From: Bifidobacterium myosotis | GTDB lineage: Bacteria > Actinomycetota > Actinomycetes > Actinomycetales > Bifidobacteriaceae | DNA: 64,000 nt | Assembly (NCBI RefSeq): GCF_002259745.1 | Contig: NZ_MWWW01000004.1 | Location: 186,001-250,000 of the forward strand | Direction: 5' to 3' | Part shown: positions 18,062 through 27,890 of the stretch, in pieces | Position numbering within the stretch: the stretch's first letter is position 1 | How the letters are laid out: every line of letters starts with the position of its first letter | Notes under the pieces: generated by a model | What the model was told of the DNA's origin: nothing | What the model saw: only the letters and a program-made list of their open reading frames with translations | Database searches by the model: none | Position numbers and translations under genes: made by a program

Positions 18062-21061
18062 CTACTTGCGTTCGACCTCGCGCATCTCGAAGGTCTCGAT
18101 GACGTCGCCGATCTCGATGTCGTTGAAGGTGCCGAGGTTGATACCGGCCTCGTAGCCTTCCTTGACGGACTGGACGTCGTCCTTGAAACGACGCAGCGAG
18201 GAGATCTCCAGATCGTTGACCGTGGCCACGCCGTTGCGCAGAATACGGCACTTCGTACCGCGCTTGACCTCGCCGTCCTGCACCATAACGCCGGCGATGT
18301 TGCCGAACTTGGAGGAACGGAAGATCTCGCGAATCTCGGAGTGGGAGGTGACGACCTCCTCGTATTCCGGCTTGAGCATGCCCTTGAGGGCGGCTTCGAT
18401 ATCCTCGATGGCCTTGTAGATGATCGAGTAGTACTTGATCTCCACGCCCTCGCGCTCGGCGAGGTCCGCGACCTGACGGTTCGGACGCACGTTGAAGCCG
18501 ATGATGACGGCCTTGTCGACCGTGGCGAGGTTGACGTCGTTCTGCGTAATCGCGCCGACACCGCGGTGGATGACCTGGATGCCGACCTCGTCGGACACCT
18601 CGATCTTCATCAGGGAGTCCTCGAGCGCCTCGACCGAACCGGACGAATCGCCCTTGATGACGATGTTGAGCATGTCGATCTCGGACTCGGCGAACTTCTT
18701 CTTGAAGTCCTCGAGGGAGACGACCTTGCGACGCTTGGCCAGCTGGGCGGCACGCTCGGTGGCCTGACGCTTCTCGGCGATCTGACGCGCGGCGCGATCG
18801 TCGGAGGCCACGAGGAACAGGTCGCCGGCGGTCGGCACGGAGGTCAGACCCAGCACCTGGACAGGCGTGGACGGACCAGCAGCCTCCATGACCTGACCGT
18901 TTTCGTCAAGCATGGCGCGGACGCGGCCGTACGAGGTGCCCGCCACGATGGCGTCGCCAACGTGCAGGGTGCCCTGCTGGACGAGCACGGTGGCCACGGC
19001 ACCGCGGCCCTTGTCGAGTCGGGCCTCGACGGTGGCGCCACGGGCGTCCATGTTCGGGTTGGCGCGAAGATCGAGCTCGGCGTCGGCCGTGAGCAGCACG
19101 GCCTCGAGGAGCTTGTCCACGTTGATGTTCTGCTTGGCGGAGATATCGACGAACATGGTGTCGCCACCGTATTCCTCGGGCACCAGACCGAACTCGGTGA
19201 GCTGGCCGCGAACCTTCTCCGGGTTGGCGCCGGGCACATCGATCTTGTTGACGGCCACGACGATCGGCACCTTGGCGGCCTGCGCGTGGTTGATGGCCTC
19301 GACGGTCTGCGGCATCACGCCGTCGTCCGCGGCGACCACGAGGATCGCGACGTCGGTGAGCTCGGCACCACGGGCACGCATGGCGGTGAACGCCTCATGG
19401 CCCGGGGTATCGAGGAACGTGATCTTGCGGGATTCGCCGTCGAGCTCGACGGTGACCTGGTATGCACCGATGCGCTGGGTGATGCCGCCGGCCTCACGCG
19501 CGATGACGTTGGTCTTGCGGATCGTGTCGAGCAGTCGGGTCTTACCGTGGTCGACGTGGCCCATGACGGTGACGACCGGCGGACGCGGCTTCAGGTCCTT
19601 GTCGTCCTGCAGCTCCTCCTCGTCAAGATCGATGTCGAACTGCTGGAGCAGCTCCTTGTCCTCCTCTTCGGCGGACACGATCTTGATGTTCCAGCCGATC
19701 TCCTCACCCAGGATCTGGAAGGTCTCCTCGTCCAGGGACTGGGTGGCGGTGGCCATCTGACCCAAGTGGAACAGCACGGTGACCAGCGCGGCCTGATTGA
19801 CGTTGATCTTCTCGGCCAAGTCGGCGAGCGAGGCGCCCTGACGCAGACGGACGGTCTGACCGTTGCCGTTGGGGATGCGCACGCCGCCGATGGTCGGCGC
19901 TTTCAGCTCCTCATACTCATGACGCTTCGCCAGACGGTTCTTACGCGCCTTCGAGGACTTGCCGCCCTGACGGCCGAACGCGCCTGCGGCACCGCCGCGG
20001 CCACGGCCGCCACCACGAGTCGCCGGACCGTTGGACGGACCGCCGTTCTGGAAGTTGTTGCCGCCACCCTGGCCGCCGCGGAATCCACCGCGTGCACCGC
20101 CCTGGGCGCCTTGGGTTCCGGCACCGCCCTGACCCGGACGGTTGTGGCCCCACTGGCCCGGACGCGGCGCACCGCCGCCCTGACCCGGACGGCCATTGCG
20201 GAATCCACCGCGAGTGCCGCCGCCCTGACCGGGACGACCCGGACGGCCATTGCGGCCACCCTCGGCGGTCGGACGTGCCATGGGATGCGGCCGCGGAATG
20301 TCACCCGGCGTAGGCGTATGCATGCCCTGCTTGCGGGAGAACGGGTTGTTGCCCGGACGCGGACCCGGCGTGTGCGGGCGCGGAATGGCGTTGGATGCGG
20401 CGTTGCCGTTGCCACCGGCGTTGGCACCCTGGCCCTGGCCATTGCCATGATTGCCCGGACGCGGACCCGGCGTATTGCGGTTGTTCTGGTGCTGACCGGG
20501 CTGACCGCCGTTCGGACGACCCTGACCCGGACGGCCCTGACGGTTGTTGTCGCGGTTCTCGCGGCCCTCGCGACCGTCCCTATCCCTGTCGCGGTCGCGG
20601 TTGTCGCGACGGTCATGCTGACCATGACGGCCGGGCAGCGGAGCACCGGGGCGTGCGCCCTGCGGATGCGGAGCCGGAGCGCCGGGAACGGCGTGACGGG
20701 CCTGAGCCGGGGTCGGCGTAGCGGAAGCCGGAGCGTTTGGCGCGGTCGGACGAGAGGTGTTGCCGGAAGCGGCGCTCGGCGCGCTCGGCGTAGCGGATGC
20801 CGCCGGCGCGGAAGGCGTGGGCACGGCGGGCTTGCGCGGTCCCGGACGACCGGCGTTCTTCGATGCGGGAGCGGACGACTTCTGCTCGCCCTTGCCTTCC
20901 TTATCCTTGGTGAGGGCGGCCTTCAGACGGCGCGCCACCGGAGGTTCGATGGTCGAGGAAGCCGACTTGACGAACTCCCCCATATCCTTGAGCTTCTCAA
21001 GAACGGTCTTGCTATCGACATGCAAGTCCTTGGCCAATTCGTATACGCGTGGTTTCGCCAC
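18062..21061 (-). CDS. infB: Translation initiation factor IF-2
   Basis: 999 residues. The N-terminal IF2_N-like start is [20 protein letters not shown]. It is followed by about 350 residues of Gly/Arg/Pro/Asn-rich disordered sequence, as in other actinobacterial IF-2. The G domain begins near residue 490: [10 protein letters not shown] (G1), DTPGHEAF (G3) and NKIDVPGA (G4). Domains II-IV include the initiator-tRNA binding C-terminus. It brings formyl-Met-tRNA to the 30S subunit and promotes subunit joining. The long complementary-strand reading frame over it is a codon-bias artefact. It is second in the operon after nusA. Confidence 0.97.
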   Translation of the reverse strand: MAKPRVYELAKDLHVDSKTVLEKLKDMGEFVKSASSTIEPPVARRLKAALTKDKEGKGEQKSSAPASKNAGRPGPRKPAVPTPSAPAASATPSAPSAASGNTSRPTAPNAPASATPTPAQARHAVPGAPAPHPQGARPGAPLPGRHGQHDRRDNRDRDRDRDGREGRENRDNNRQGRPGQGRPNGGQPGQHQNNRNTPGPRPGNHGNGQGQGANAGGNGNAASNAIPRPHTPGPRPGNNPFSRKQGMHTPTPGDIPRPHPMARPTAEGGRNGRPGRPGQGGGTRGGFRNGRPGQGGGAPRPGQWGHNRPGQGGAGTQGAQGGARGGFRGGQGGGNNFQNGGPSNGPATRGGGRGRGGAAGAFGRQGGKSSKARKNRLAKRHEYEELKAPTIGGVRIPNGNGQTVRLRQGASLADLAEKINVNQAALVTVLFHLGQMATATQSLDEETFQILGEEIGWNIKIVSAEEEDKELLQQFDIDLDEEELQDDKDLKPRPPVVTVMGHVDHGKTRLLDTIRKTNVIAREAGGITQRIGAYQVTVELDGESRKITFLDTPGHEAFTAMRARGAELTDVAILVVAADDGVMPQTVEAINHAQAAKVPIVVAVNKIDVPGANPEKVRGQLTEFGLVPEEYGGDTMFVDISAKQNINVDKLLEAVLLTADAELDLRANPNMDARGATVEARLDKGRGAVATVLVQQGTLHVGDAIVAGTSYGRVRAMLDENGQVMEAAGPSTPVQVLGLTSVPTAGDLFLVASDDRAARQIAEKRQATERAAQLAKRRKVVSLEDFKKKFAESEIDMLNIVIKGDSSGSVEALEDSLMKIEVSDEVGIQVIHRGVGAITQNDVNLATVDKAVIIGFNVRPNRQVADLAEREGVEIKYYSIIYKAIEDIEAALKGMLKPEYEEVVTSHSEIREIFRSSKFGNIAGVMVQDGEVKRGTKCRILRNGVATVNDLEISSLRRFKDDVQSVKEGYEAGINLGTFNDIEIGDVIETFEMREVERK

Positions 21062-21399
21062 TAATTACTCCTATCTGCGACCACGCGTGCATGGGCGTGG
21101 TCAATTGGTGATGACGGCAAGCTCGCCCTGTCTCATCGTGCGACCATGATCGTGTTACCTCGTCTCCGTGCGGGCGATTTCGCGCACACTGCGCCGCCCA
21201 CATACGCCAATCAAGCATACTCACAGTGCTGGATAGCGGGCATGACAGCGAGCCGCGTCTCATCGAGGGACGCGGCTCGGACGAACATTCCCTGCCGGGC
21301 TTGGGATGAGCCCGGAATGTTCATGTCCGCCGATGGTGGCGAAGACGCCGGTCGAATCGGCGGACCGGGCGCGAATCAGTGATTCAGTGAATCAGCGAA
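21062..21399 (-). promoter_or_regulatory. Structured 338-nt spacer between nusA and infB
   Basis: Two tandem hairpins: GAGCCGCGTC / GACGCGGCTC (21250-21278), then a nested one with outer arms GAACATT / AATGTTC and inner arms CCGGGCT / AGCCCGG (21283-21322). No U-run follows on the minus strand, so they are not plain terminators. Many actinobacteria carry a small ylxR gene here; I find no RTCVGCR-type reading frame in this gap. Confidence 0.5.
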
Positions 21400-22557
21400 T
21401 CAGGCTTCGGCCGGGGCATCGCCGGCGGTCTCGCCGGTCTCCTCGGCTTCGGCAGACTGAGCAGACTGAGCGGACTGCTCGGACTGCGCTGCGGCGGCCT
21501 GAGCAGCTGCCGCCGCCCTGGCCTGAGCCTCGAACTGTTCGGCCGCGAGCTTCTTGGCGTGGGCCTCGGCGGACTCGATGCCGATCTTCCAGCCGGTGAG
21601 CTTGGCGGCCAGTCGAGCGTTCTGGCCTTCCTTGCCGATGGCCAGCGACAGCTGATCGTCGTGGATGAAGGCGATGGCGGTCTTGTTCTTCTCGCTGATC
21701 ACCTGCACGCCGGTGGCCACGGCCGGAGACAGCGCGGCGGCCACGAACTTGGCCGGATCATCGGAGTAGTCGACGATGTCGATCTTCTCCGGGCCAAGGC
21801 TCTCCATGACGGCACGCACACGGGCGCCGCCGGGGCCGATCAGCGCGCCCTTCGGGTTCACGCCCTCGGTGTTGGCCTTGACGGCGATCTTCGTACGGGC
21901 GCCGGCCTCGCGGGCGATAGCCATGATGGACACGGCGCCGGAGACCAGTTCCGGCACCTCACGCTCGAACAGGCGGCGCACCAGCTCCGGGTGGGAGCGG
22001 GAGACCACGATTTCCGGACCGCGAACGCCGCGCGCCACGTTGACCACGTAGACGCGGATGCGCTCGCCGTGACGGTAGCGCTCGCCCGGCACCTGCTCAC
22101 GACGAGGCAGGATGGCCTCGACGTCGCCCATAGCCACATGCACGTTGGACGGATCGGATGCGTCCTGCTGGACGATGCCGGTCACCAGCTTGCCCTTCTG
22201 GCCGGAGAACGCGCCGAAGATCTTCTCGTCCTCGACCTTGCGGAACAGCTGGGTGATGACCTGACGGGCGGTGGCGGCGGCAAGACGGCCGAAATCATGC
22301 GGGGTGTCGTCGTATTCCTCACCGAGCCTGGGGGCCGGATGCGGATTGTCCTCGGTGGGCTCCACCGGAATCTCGTCGGCGGCCCAGATGGTGAAGGTGC
22401 CGGCGCGCTCATCCAACTCGACGCGGGCATGCTTGGCCGCGTGAGGGGTCTTGAGATAGGCGAGACGCAGGGCCTCGGCCAACGCCTCATCCAGGGTTCC
22501 GGGGTCGATTCCTTGCTCAGCGGCAAGCTTGTGCATTCCTGTCAGGTCCAGTTCCAT
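21400..22557 (-). CDS. nusA: Transcription termination/antitermination factor NusA
   Basis: 385 residues with a strong ribosome site (GGAGG, 8 nt before ATG). The N-terminal RNA polymerase-binding domain is MELDLTGMHKLAAEQGIDPG. It is followed by an S1 domain (about 125-200: GKLVTGIVQQ... GERIRVYVVNV) and two KH domains with GGARVRAVMESLGPEKIDIVDYS and EGQNARLAAKLTGWKIGI. It ends in an Ala/Gln/Ser/Glu-rich tail with an AQSEQSAQSAQSAEAEE repeat. It modulates pausing, termination and antitermination, including at rRNA operons. It heads the operon, divergent from a lipoprotein gene 74 nt away. Confidence 0.95.
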   Translation of the reverse strand: MELDLTGMHKLAAEQGIDPGTLDEALAEALRLAYLKTPHAAKHARVELDERAGTFTIWAADEIPVEPTEDNPHPAPRLGEEYDDTPHDFGRLAAATARQVITQLFRKVEDEKIFGAFSGQKGKLVTGIVQQDASDPSNVHVAMGDVEAILPRREQVPGERYRHGERIRVYVVNVARGVRGPEIVVSRSHPELVRRLFEREVPELVSGAVSIMAIAREAGARTKIAVKANTEGVNPKGALIGPGGARVRAVMESLGPEKIDIVDYSDDPAKFVAAALSPAVATGVQVISEKNKTAIAFIHDDQLSLAIGKEGQNARLAAKLTGWKIGIESAEAHAKKLAAEQFEAQARAAAAAQAAAAQSEQSAQSAQSAEAEETGETAGDAPAEA

Positions 22558-22631
22558 CGATCCGTACCTCCTATGAAGTTATGTGGCGCATGGCCTTGAA
22601 TGGTCACAGTTAGCTATTAGTGTAGGGTTCC

Positions 22632-23606
22632 ATGCAGACACGCCCCCTCTGGTTTGATTCCGCACGCCGCGCCTTGGCCGTGGCGTGCGCCGGGGCAATG
22701 CTATGTTCGCTCACGGCATGTTCGATGCCGCGTCTGGCGGGGCGCGCCGAGGCGGAGCGCACGATGAGCCCGTGCGAACAGGCACTGACGCTGGTGAACG
22801 ACCACGATTGGGCCGGCGATGGCTCACCGATGATGGTGCGGTTCGTGGCCGGGCAGTCCGTCCCGTTGACGTGGATCGATGTGGCCACCTACTGCCCCGG
22901 CCGGTTCGGCGAGGGTGTATTGCGCGACGCGCAGACCAAGGCCCAGCTGTCGTCTTTGGCGGAACGTCTGGGCGGCGTGGCTCCGACCGTGACGCCGGCG
23001 CGTCTGGATGGCGTCACGTCGGCCGTCGCCGGGACCGATGTGCTGGACGCGATGGCCGTGGCCGAGGATCGCGCTGGGTTCGCGCTGGAGGTGCTGGCCG
23101 CGCGCGGGCAGACCGATGGCGCGACGCTCACGCTGAGCGATATGCACAAAACCGCCGGGCAGCAGCTGGTGTCATTGGCGGACGGCAGCTGGGGTGCCGG
23201 TTCAGGAAAATCCGGTGAGTCCGGTGACGCCGGTTCCGGTTCCGGTAGCTCGTCCGGTTCCGGCACCTCCTCCGACGACGGCGATAACGGCAGTACCGCC
23301 GCCTCCGGTTCCGGCAACGGCACCGACAACGCTGGAACGCACGCCGACCCCCGCAAGAAGGTCTACGACATCAGCCAATTGCTGGCCAATCCCACCACCA
23401 TCGCGGACAAGGCCAGCGGGCAGACCGTACCCACGGCCGCCGCCATCGAAATGGACTGCGCCCGCGCCGAAATCAAGGCCGTCACCGACGCCGACGCCCA
23501 ATTCGACGACACCACGCTCTCGATTCTCGCCGCCCTGGCCGCCAAACATGCCTACACCGCCATCCAACTCGGATACCCCGCCACCGATGCCGCGCTGTTC
23601 GAGTGA
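22632..23606 (+). CDS. Lipoprotein of unknown function
   Basis: 324 residues. The signal peptide ends in a lipobox (CSLTAC, lipidated Cys at about residue 31). The N-terminal part (about 45-190) carries two further Cys and a helical fold. A Ser/Gly/Asp-rich linker (SGESGDAGSGSGSSSGSGTS) and a second helical segment (VYDISQLLANPTTIADKAS... ALAAKHAYTAIQLGYPATDA) follow. It would sit on the outer face of the membrane. There is no ribosome site before the ATG, so the message may be nearly leaderless; it is divergent from nusA. I recognise no named domain. Confidence 0.65.
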   Translation: MQTRPLWFDSARRALAVACAGAMLCSLTACSMPRLAGRAEAERTMSPCEQALTLVNDHDWAGDGSPMMVRFVAGQSVPLTWIDVATYCPGRFGEGVLRDAQTKAQLSSLAERLGGVAPTVTPARLDGVTSAVAGTDVLDAMAVAEDRAGFALEVLAARGQTDGATLTLSDMHKTAGQQLVSLADGSWGAGSGKSGESGDAGSGSGSSSGSGTSSDDGDNGSTAASGSGNGTDNAGTHADPRKKVYDISQLLANPTTIADKASGQTVPTAAAIEMDCARAEIKAVTDADAQFDDTTLSILAALAAKHAYTAIQLGYPATDAALFE

Positions 23607-23791
23607 GGCAAGGAGCACGCGGAACATGCGAGATGCCGCCGGCCTTGCACGACCGATGGCGCCTAACGGCGCCTCATCGCGTCCAAGAGCACCAGCCAGC
23701 AGGACGAATGCCCTGATATAGTTGGAATTGGAATAATTAACGACGTCGTTGACCTGCACGCAGTATCGCAGAAGCTCGCGGAAGGCAAATC

Positions 23792-24331
23792 ATGGTATCG
23801 GACGATTACAAAAATCCCGAATCAACCAGCGACACCAATCAACGACGCGTCCGGGACGGCAGTGGCATCCGCGGTTTCTGGAATCAGTTGAAGCAGCACG
23901 CTATCAGCGCATGGTTCAGTTTCGTCGGCGTGATTCTGCTGGTGGCCGTCGGCGGAAACCTCATCGGCGAAATAACCCTGAGAATGGATTGCACCGAAAT
24001 CACCGACGGGGTTGTGACACAGATGATCCGCATCGAGGACGAGGACGACGACGAGGATTCCGGCCCCACCTGGGCGCCGGTGTTCCGGTATGGCGTAGAC
24101 GGAAGAATCTACGAGCAGCAATCCTCGACGTCGTCGTACCCGCCGCGATACAAGGTGGGGCAGGCTGTAACCATACAGTATGATCCAGCCGATCCGAAGC
24201 GGTACGTGGCGGATGGAGACCATTCTGCTCTTGTTTTATACGGCGCCTTAACAGTCCTGTTTCTCGGATTCACGGCTGCGCTGCCCGTAGCGATGATCAC
24301 CAGCAAACGCCAACAATCCGACGAGGCCTGA
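23792..24331 (+). CDS. DUF3592 domain-containing membrane protein
   Basis: 179 residues with GGAAGG 6 nt before ATG. Two membrane helices (about 40-60, WFSFVGVILLVAVGGNLIG, and about 148-168, LVLYGALTVLFLGFTAAL) flank an extracytoplasmic beta domain. That domain has the DUF3592 pattern: APVFRYGVDGRIYEQQSSTSSYPPRYKVGQAVTIQYDPADPKRYV. A run of acidic residues (EDEDDDED) precedes it. The function of DUF3592 is unknown. It is monocistronic and followed by a GC-rich hairpin. Confidence 0.75.
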   Translation: MVSDDYKNPESTSDTNQRRVRDGSGIRGFWNQLKQHAISAWFSFVGVILLVAVGGNLIGEITLRMDCTEITDGVVTQMIRIEDEDDDEDSGPTWAPVFRYGVDGRIYEQQSSTSSYPPRYKVGQAVTIQYDPADPKRYVADGDHSALVLYGALTVLFLGFTAALPVAMITSKRQQSDEA

Positions 24332-24365
24332 TCGTCCTTGCGGCAAGGCTAGGGACCTGAATAAC

Positions 24366-24401
24366 GGGAGGCCGCCGACTTTGCACAGCCGGCGGCCTCC
24401 C
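24366..24401 (+). terminator. GC-rich hairpin after the DUF3592 gene
   Basis: 12-bp perfect stem GGGAGGCCGCCG / CGGCGGCCTCCC, 34 nt after the stop, with only a weak ACCATTTC downstream. It also lies at the 3' side of the convergent arabinofuranosidase gene. The rest of 24402-24654 shows no supportable gene. Confidence 0.55.
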
Positions 24402-24654
24402 ACCATTTCACAAGGCGAGTCATACGCCTAACGCCGAATCAGAACCCATCGGAGCCGAAGCTTCAAGTAGCCACCTAAAAAGAGCCCCGAAGTTGAACCG
24501 ATTCTTTCATCGACAACTTCAATATTAATCGGACAGTTGTATGTCGTCCCTCCCCTTTGCCGCAAACGGCTTTCCGGGATGCTATAGGTATCGCCGATTC
24601 CTGCCTCCACAGTCAAATCGGCATCGGTACCACTCGACATCAGCCGACATAACG

Positions 24655-26232
24655 CTACTTCACTCGCACGGCCGTCCAGGAGACCGGCGGCAGGGTCACA
24701 TGGATGGTGCCGGTGGCCGGGTCGAGCGTCGCCGTGTCATTGTCGTGCAGGGTCACGCGCGTCTGATCGTCCAGCGTGTTGGCGGCGAGCAGGTCGTCCT
24801 CGTGCAGGGTCTGCGCATGAACGGTCGTGCCATGGTCTTCCGGCAGACGGATTTCGAAGTCGTTGGCCGCCTCCAGCGAACGGTTGGTGACGAACACGGT
24901 CACCGCGCCGTCGGCGCCGCGGACCGCCACGGCATTGATCGTGGGCACCTCGCCGTACTTGGCGGTCTCGTACGTGCCCGAGGCGAGCTTCGGTTCCAGC
25001 ACCGTGCCGCCCTTGGCGTATTTGGCGGTCAGCGAGAACGGGTAGAACGTGGTCTGGCGCCAGGCGGGACCGCCGGTCTCGGTCATGATCGGGGCGATCA
25101 CATTGACCAGCTGGGCGAGGCTCGCGGCGTGCACACGGTCGGCGTTCCTGAGCAGCGTGATGAGCAGGTCTCCGAACACCACGGCATCGACTGCGGAATA
25201 CACATCCTCCAGCAGACGCGGCGCGACCGGCCAGTTGCCGATGCCTTCGGGGTTCCTGCTCGGCTCCTCACCGAGATACCACACATTCCATTCGTCGAAC
25301 GAAATGAACACGTCATGCCTGCTCTTGAGCCGGGCCTTGGTGGCGTCGATGGCCGCGGCGACATCCTTGATGAAACCGTCCATATCCACGCCGGAGGCCA
25401 GGAAACTGGCCATGTCACGGGTGCCGTCGGCCTTGAGCTCAGGATGGTAGTAGGCGTGGCAGGAGACGAAATCGACGTTCTCATACGTCTTGTCGAGCAC
25501 GGTCTCCTCCCACTCACCGAACGTATCCATCGCATGACTGGACGAGCCGCACACCACCAGCTCCACATCCGGGTCGATCATGCGCATGCCGGCCGCCACC
25601 GACGCGGCGAGCTTGCCGTAATCCTCGGCATTCTTGTGACCGGTCTGCCACGGGCCGTCCATCTCGTTGCCCAGACACCACATCCTGATGCCGAACGGTT
25701 CATCGGCGCCGTTGGCGCGACGCCGTTCGGACAGTTCGGTGCCACCGGGGATGTTGGCGTACTCCAACAGATCCAGCGCATTCTTCAAGCCACGCGTGCC
25801 GAGGTTCACGGCCTCCATCAGCTCGTTGCCGCTCACCTTGTGCAGCCACTTGGCCATCTCATGCAGGCCGAACTGGTTGGTTTCGGTGGAATGCCACGCC
25901 AGATCGAGGCGACGCGGACGGTCCCCCTTGGGACCGACGCCATCCTCCCAACGGTAGCCGGACACGAAATTGCCGCCGGGATAGCGGATGGTCGTCGCCC
26001 CAAGCTCGCGGACCAGCTCGATGACGTCCTTGCGGAAACCGTCCTCATCCGCCTCCGGATGACCAGGCTCGTAGATGCCGTCATACACGCAACGGCCCAG
26101 ATGCTCGACGAACGAACCGAACAGACGATCATTGACCGGAGCGACCTCAAAATCGTTGTCAACGATTAGGCGGGAAGTCTGGGATACCGGAGAATGCGAA
26201 GAGGTCGAAGTCGTGGTAATCTGCTGCGTCAT
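24655..26232 (-). CDS. Alpha-L-arabinofuranosidase, GH51
   Basis: 525 residues, the usual GH51 size, with no signal peptide and so intracellular. The (beta/alpha)8 catalytic domain contains GSFVEHLGRCVYDGIYEPGH, RYPGGNFVSGYRWEDGVGP, the acid/base Glu190 in CLGNEMDGPWQ and the nucleophile Glu314 in FDEWNVWYL. A C-terminal beta-sandwich ends PATGTIHVTLPPVSWTAVRVK. It removes terminal alpha-1,2/1,3/1,5-L-arabinofuranose from arabino-oligosaccharides after import. The freed L-arabinose would feed the araA/araD/araB products encoded at 59.5-63.9 kb. It stands alone and is divergent from an SDR gene. Confidence 0.93.
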   Translation of the reverse strand: MTQQITTTSTSSHSPVSQTSRLIVDNDFEVAPVNDRLFGSFVEHLGRCVYDGIYEPGHPEADEDGFRKDVIELVRELGATTIRYPGGNFVSGYRWEDGVGPKGDRPRRLDLAWHSTETNQFGLHEMAKWLHKVSGNELMEAVNLGTRGLKNALDLLEYANIPGGTELSERRRANGADEPFGIRMWCLGNEMDGPWQTGHKNAEDYGKLAASVAAGMRMIDPDVELVVCGSSSHAMDTFGEWEETVLDKTYENVDFVSCHAYYHPELKADGTRDMASFLASGVDMDGFIKDVAAAIDATKARLKSRHDVFISFDEWNVWYLGEEPSRNPEGIGNWPVAPRLLEDVYSAVDAVVFGDLLITLLRNADRVHAASLAQLVNVIAPIMTETGGPAWRQTTFYPFSLTAKYAKGGTVLEPKLASGTYETAKYGEVPTINAVAVRGADGAVTVFVTNRSLEAANDFEIRLPEDHGTTVHAQTLHEDDLLAANTLDDQTRVTLHDNDTATLDPATGTIHVTLPPVSWTAVRVK

Positions 26233-26524
26233 TGCTGGCTCCTTTGTTTTGCGAATCGTCTGTGGGAATATTCTTTTCAGATCACACCGTTGTCTTCTCT
26301 ATATATCTGTATGCATAACTCTATGCCGCGTTTTGGGAATCCGACGGCAGACACTCAGGAGGCGTCCCAAGGGCACAGTGAAGCGCCCGTGCACCCGTCA
26401 AATCCCGCATGTGAGCCTTCCCACGTTCCGGGCTATGGCGTGTCCGGCCGCGCGCGGATACGCTGGCCGCAAGTGTCGAACGGCACCCGTAACCATCAAG
26501 CGTCACATACCGAAGGGGACCATC

Positions 26525-27328
26525 ATGACCGATACGACCAATCCGAACACCAGCAGCGCCGTTGGCGGACTGCTGAAAGGCGAGACCATTCTGGTCACGG
26601 GCGGCGCGCGCGGACTGGGCGAGGCCATCACCCGCGCGGCCGTGCAGGCCGGCGCGAACGTCGTCGTCGACTATTTCCACAGCGAAGAGAAGGCCAAGGC
26701 ACTCGAAACCGAGTACGCCGGCCGGGTGACCGCGATCCAGGCCGACGTTACCAACGAGGACGACGTGGCCCGGCTGTTCCACGACGCGAAGGCCGCGCTG
26801 GGCACGCTGGTCACGGGCGTCGTCAACAACGCGCTGGTCAGCTTCTCGTTCAACGGCGACGACCGTCCGAAGGCCGACACCATCACCTGGCAGGATTTTG
26901 AGCATCAGCTGCTCGGCGCGGTGAAGGGCTCGGTCACCGTCATCCAGCAGGCGCTGCCCGGATTCGAGGAGGCCGGCTACGGCCGCGTGCTGAACATCGG
27001 CACCAATCTGTTCCAGAACCCGGTGGTCCCCTACCACGACTACACCGCCGCCAAGGGCGCGCTGCTCGCCGTGACCCGCACGTTCGCGCAGGAGCTCGGC
27101 CCGAAGAACGTCACGGTGAACATGGTCTCCGGCGGACTGCTGCGCACCACCGACGCCAGCAGCGCCACGCCCAACGCCGTGTTCGACATCATCGCCCAAT
27201 CCACGCCGCTCGGCCATGTGACCACGCCACAGGAGCTCGCCGACGCCGCCCTGTTCTTCCTCTCCCCGCTCTCCCGCGCGGTGTCCGGCCAAAACCTCAT
27301 CGTCGACGGCGGGTACGTCAAGGGCTGA
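26525..27328 (+). CDS. Short-chain dehydrogenase/reductase, FabG-like
   Basis: 267 residues from the ATG at 26525 (GAAGGGG, 8 nt upstream); longer readings enter the promoter region. It is a classical SDR with Rossmann motif TGGARGLG at 25-32, NNAL in place of NNAG, catalytic Tyr173 and Lys177 (YTAAK), and C-terminal SGQNLIVDGGYVKG. It resembles 3-oxoacyl-ACP reductases and sugar dehydrogenases, and many such proteins are misnamed FabG. No fatty acid genes are near. It lies opposite the GH51 gene, so a sugar-linked redox role is possible. The substrate is unknown. Confidence 0.8.
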   Translation: MTDTTNPNTSSAVGGLLKGETILVTGGARGLGEAITRAAVQAGANVVVDYFHSEEKAKALETEYAGRVTAIQADVTNEDDVARLFHDAKAALGTLVTGVVNNALVSFSFNGDDRPKADTITWQDFEHQLLGAVKGSVTVIQQALPGFEEAGYGRVLNIGTNLFQNPVVPYHDYTAAKGALLAVTRTFAQELGPKNVTVNMVSGGLLRTTDASSATPNAVFDIIAQSTPLGHVTTPQELADAALFFLSPLSRAVSGQNLIVDGGYVKG

Positions 27329-27442
27329 TTGGGATTTCGTAGTGTCGCGTTCCCAGCACTCGTGAGATGAAGACGCAGGCACCGAGTTCGGCACACTGCA
27401 GACACGTACCGGTAATATCAATCCCACGTGGGGAGCTGGAAT

Positions 27443-27487
27443 GCTCCGGTGAGCGTACGTTCATGGCGAACGTACGCTCACCGGAGC
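27443..27487. repeat. Perfect 20-bp inverted repeat, 5-nt loop
   Basis: GCTCCGGTGAGCGTACGTTC (27443-27462), loop ATGGC, exact complement at 27468-27487. It is the first of three GTAC-containing hairpins in the gene-free stretch 27329-28120, about 115 nt after the SDR stop. There is no T-run. Confidence 0.8.
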
Positions 27488-27637
27488 CTGTCGAATGCAG
27501 TAGCCGCCGGCCGCAAGCACATTGCCCTGTTCTTATGACTTATCAGAGGATCTACGGCCTTGAATCCAGTTTCATGGCTCTTCGTATTTTGGCGTAAAAG
27601 CCAAGCCCCACCTGCAGATCCTCACAAGACCGGAACA

Positions 27638-27748
27638 GACTGTATGTACGCGCCATTACGAAATACTCGCGTACATACAGTCCCTCATACCCCCAAAACA
27701 GACGGTAAGTACGCAAGACCTTCGACGAGACGCGTACTTACCGCCTGT
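27638..27748. repeat. Two tandem related hairpins with compensatory arm changes
   Basis: Hairpin 1 arms are GACTGTATGTACGCG (27638-27652) and its complement (27668-27682). Hairpin 2 arms are ACAGACGGTAAGTACGC (27698-27714) and 27732-27748, with one A-C mismatch. The left arms share AACAGAC.GTA.GTACGC; both differing positions are matched by complementary changes in the right arms. That is a signature of a conserved fold. Confidence 0.7.
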
Positions 27749-27787
27749 TCCGGTACCGGATAAAGACGAGATTCGGCTCCATACCCC

Positions 27788-27890
27788 TTCTCGACATTTC
27801 AGTGTCGGATTTCGTACGTATTTCATACGAGGTCCGACAGCCATGAGGCGAGATCCGACACCGAAACATCGAAATCCGACAGGGTCCAAC
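27788..27890. repeat. REP-like palindromic element, copy A
   Basis: It begins TTCTCGACATTTC.GTGTCGG, contains CCGACACCGAAA (27855-27866) and ends CGAAATCCGACAGGGTCCAA (27870-27889). The same start and end recur at 32799-32943 on the other side of the zinc-ribbon cluster. Confidence 0.7.

Noticed and set aside
18020..21064. 1014-codon open frame on the plus strand, opposite infB
   Set aside because: infB is unmistakable on the other strand; high-GC third positions leave the complement open. The product is Gly/His/Asp-rich without domains.
24428..24640. 70-codon minus-strand reading frame after the GH51 gene
   Set aside because: No ribosome site, no recognisable fold; could be a remnant, but nothing supports a gene.
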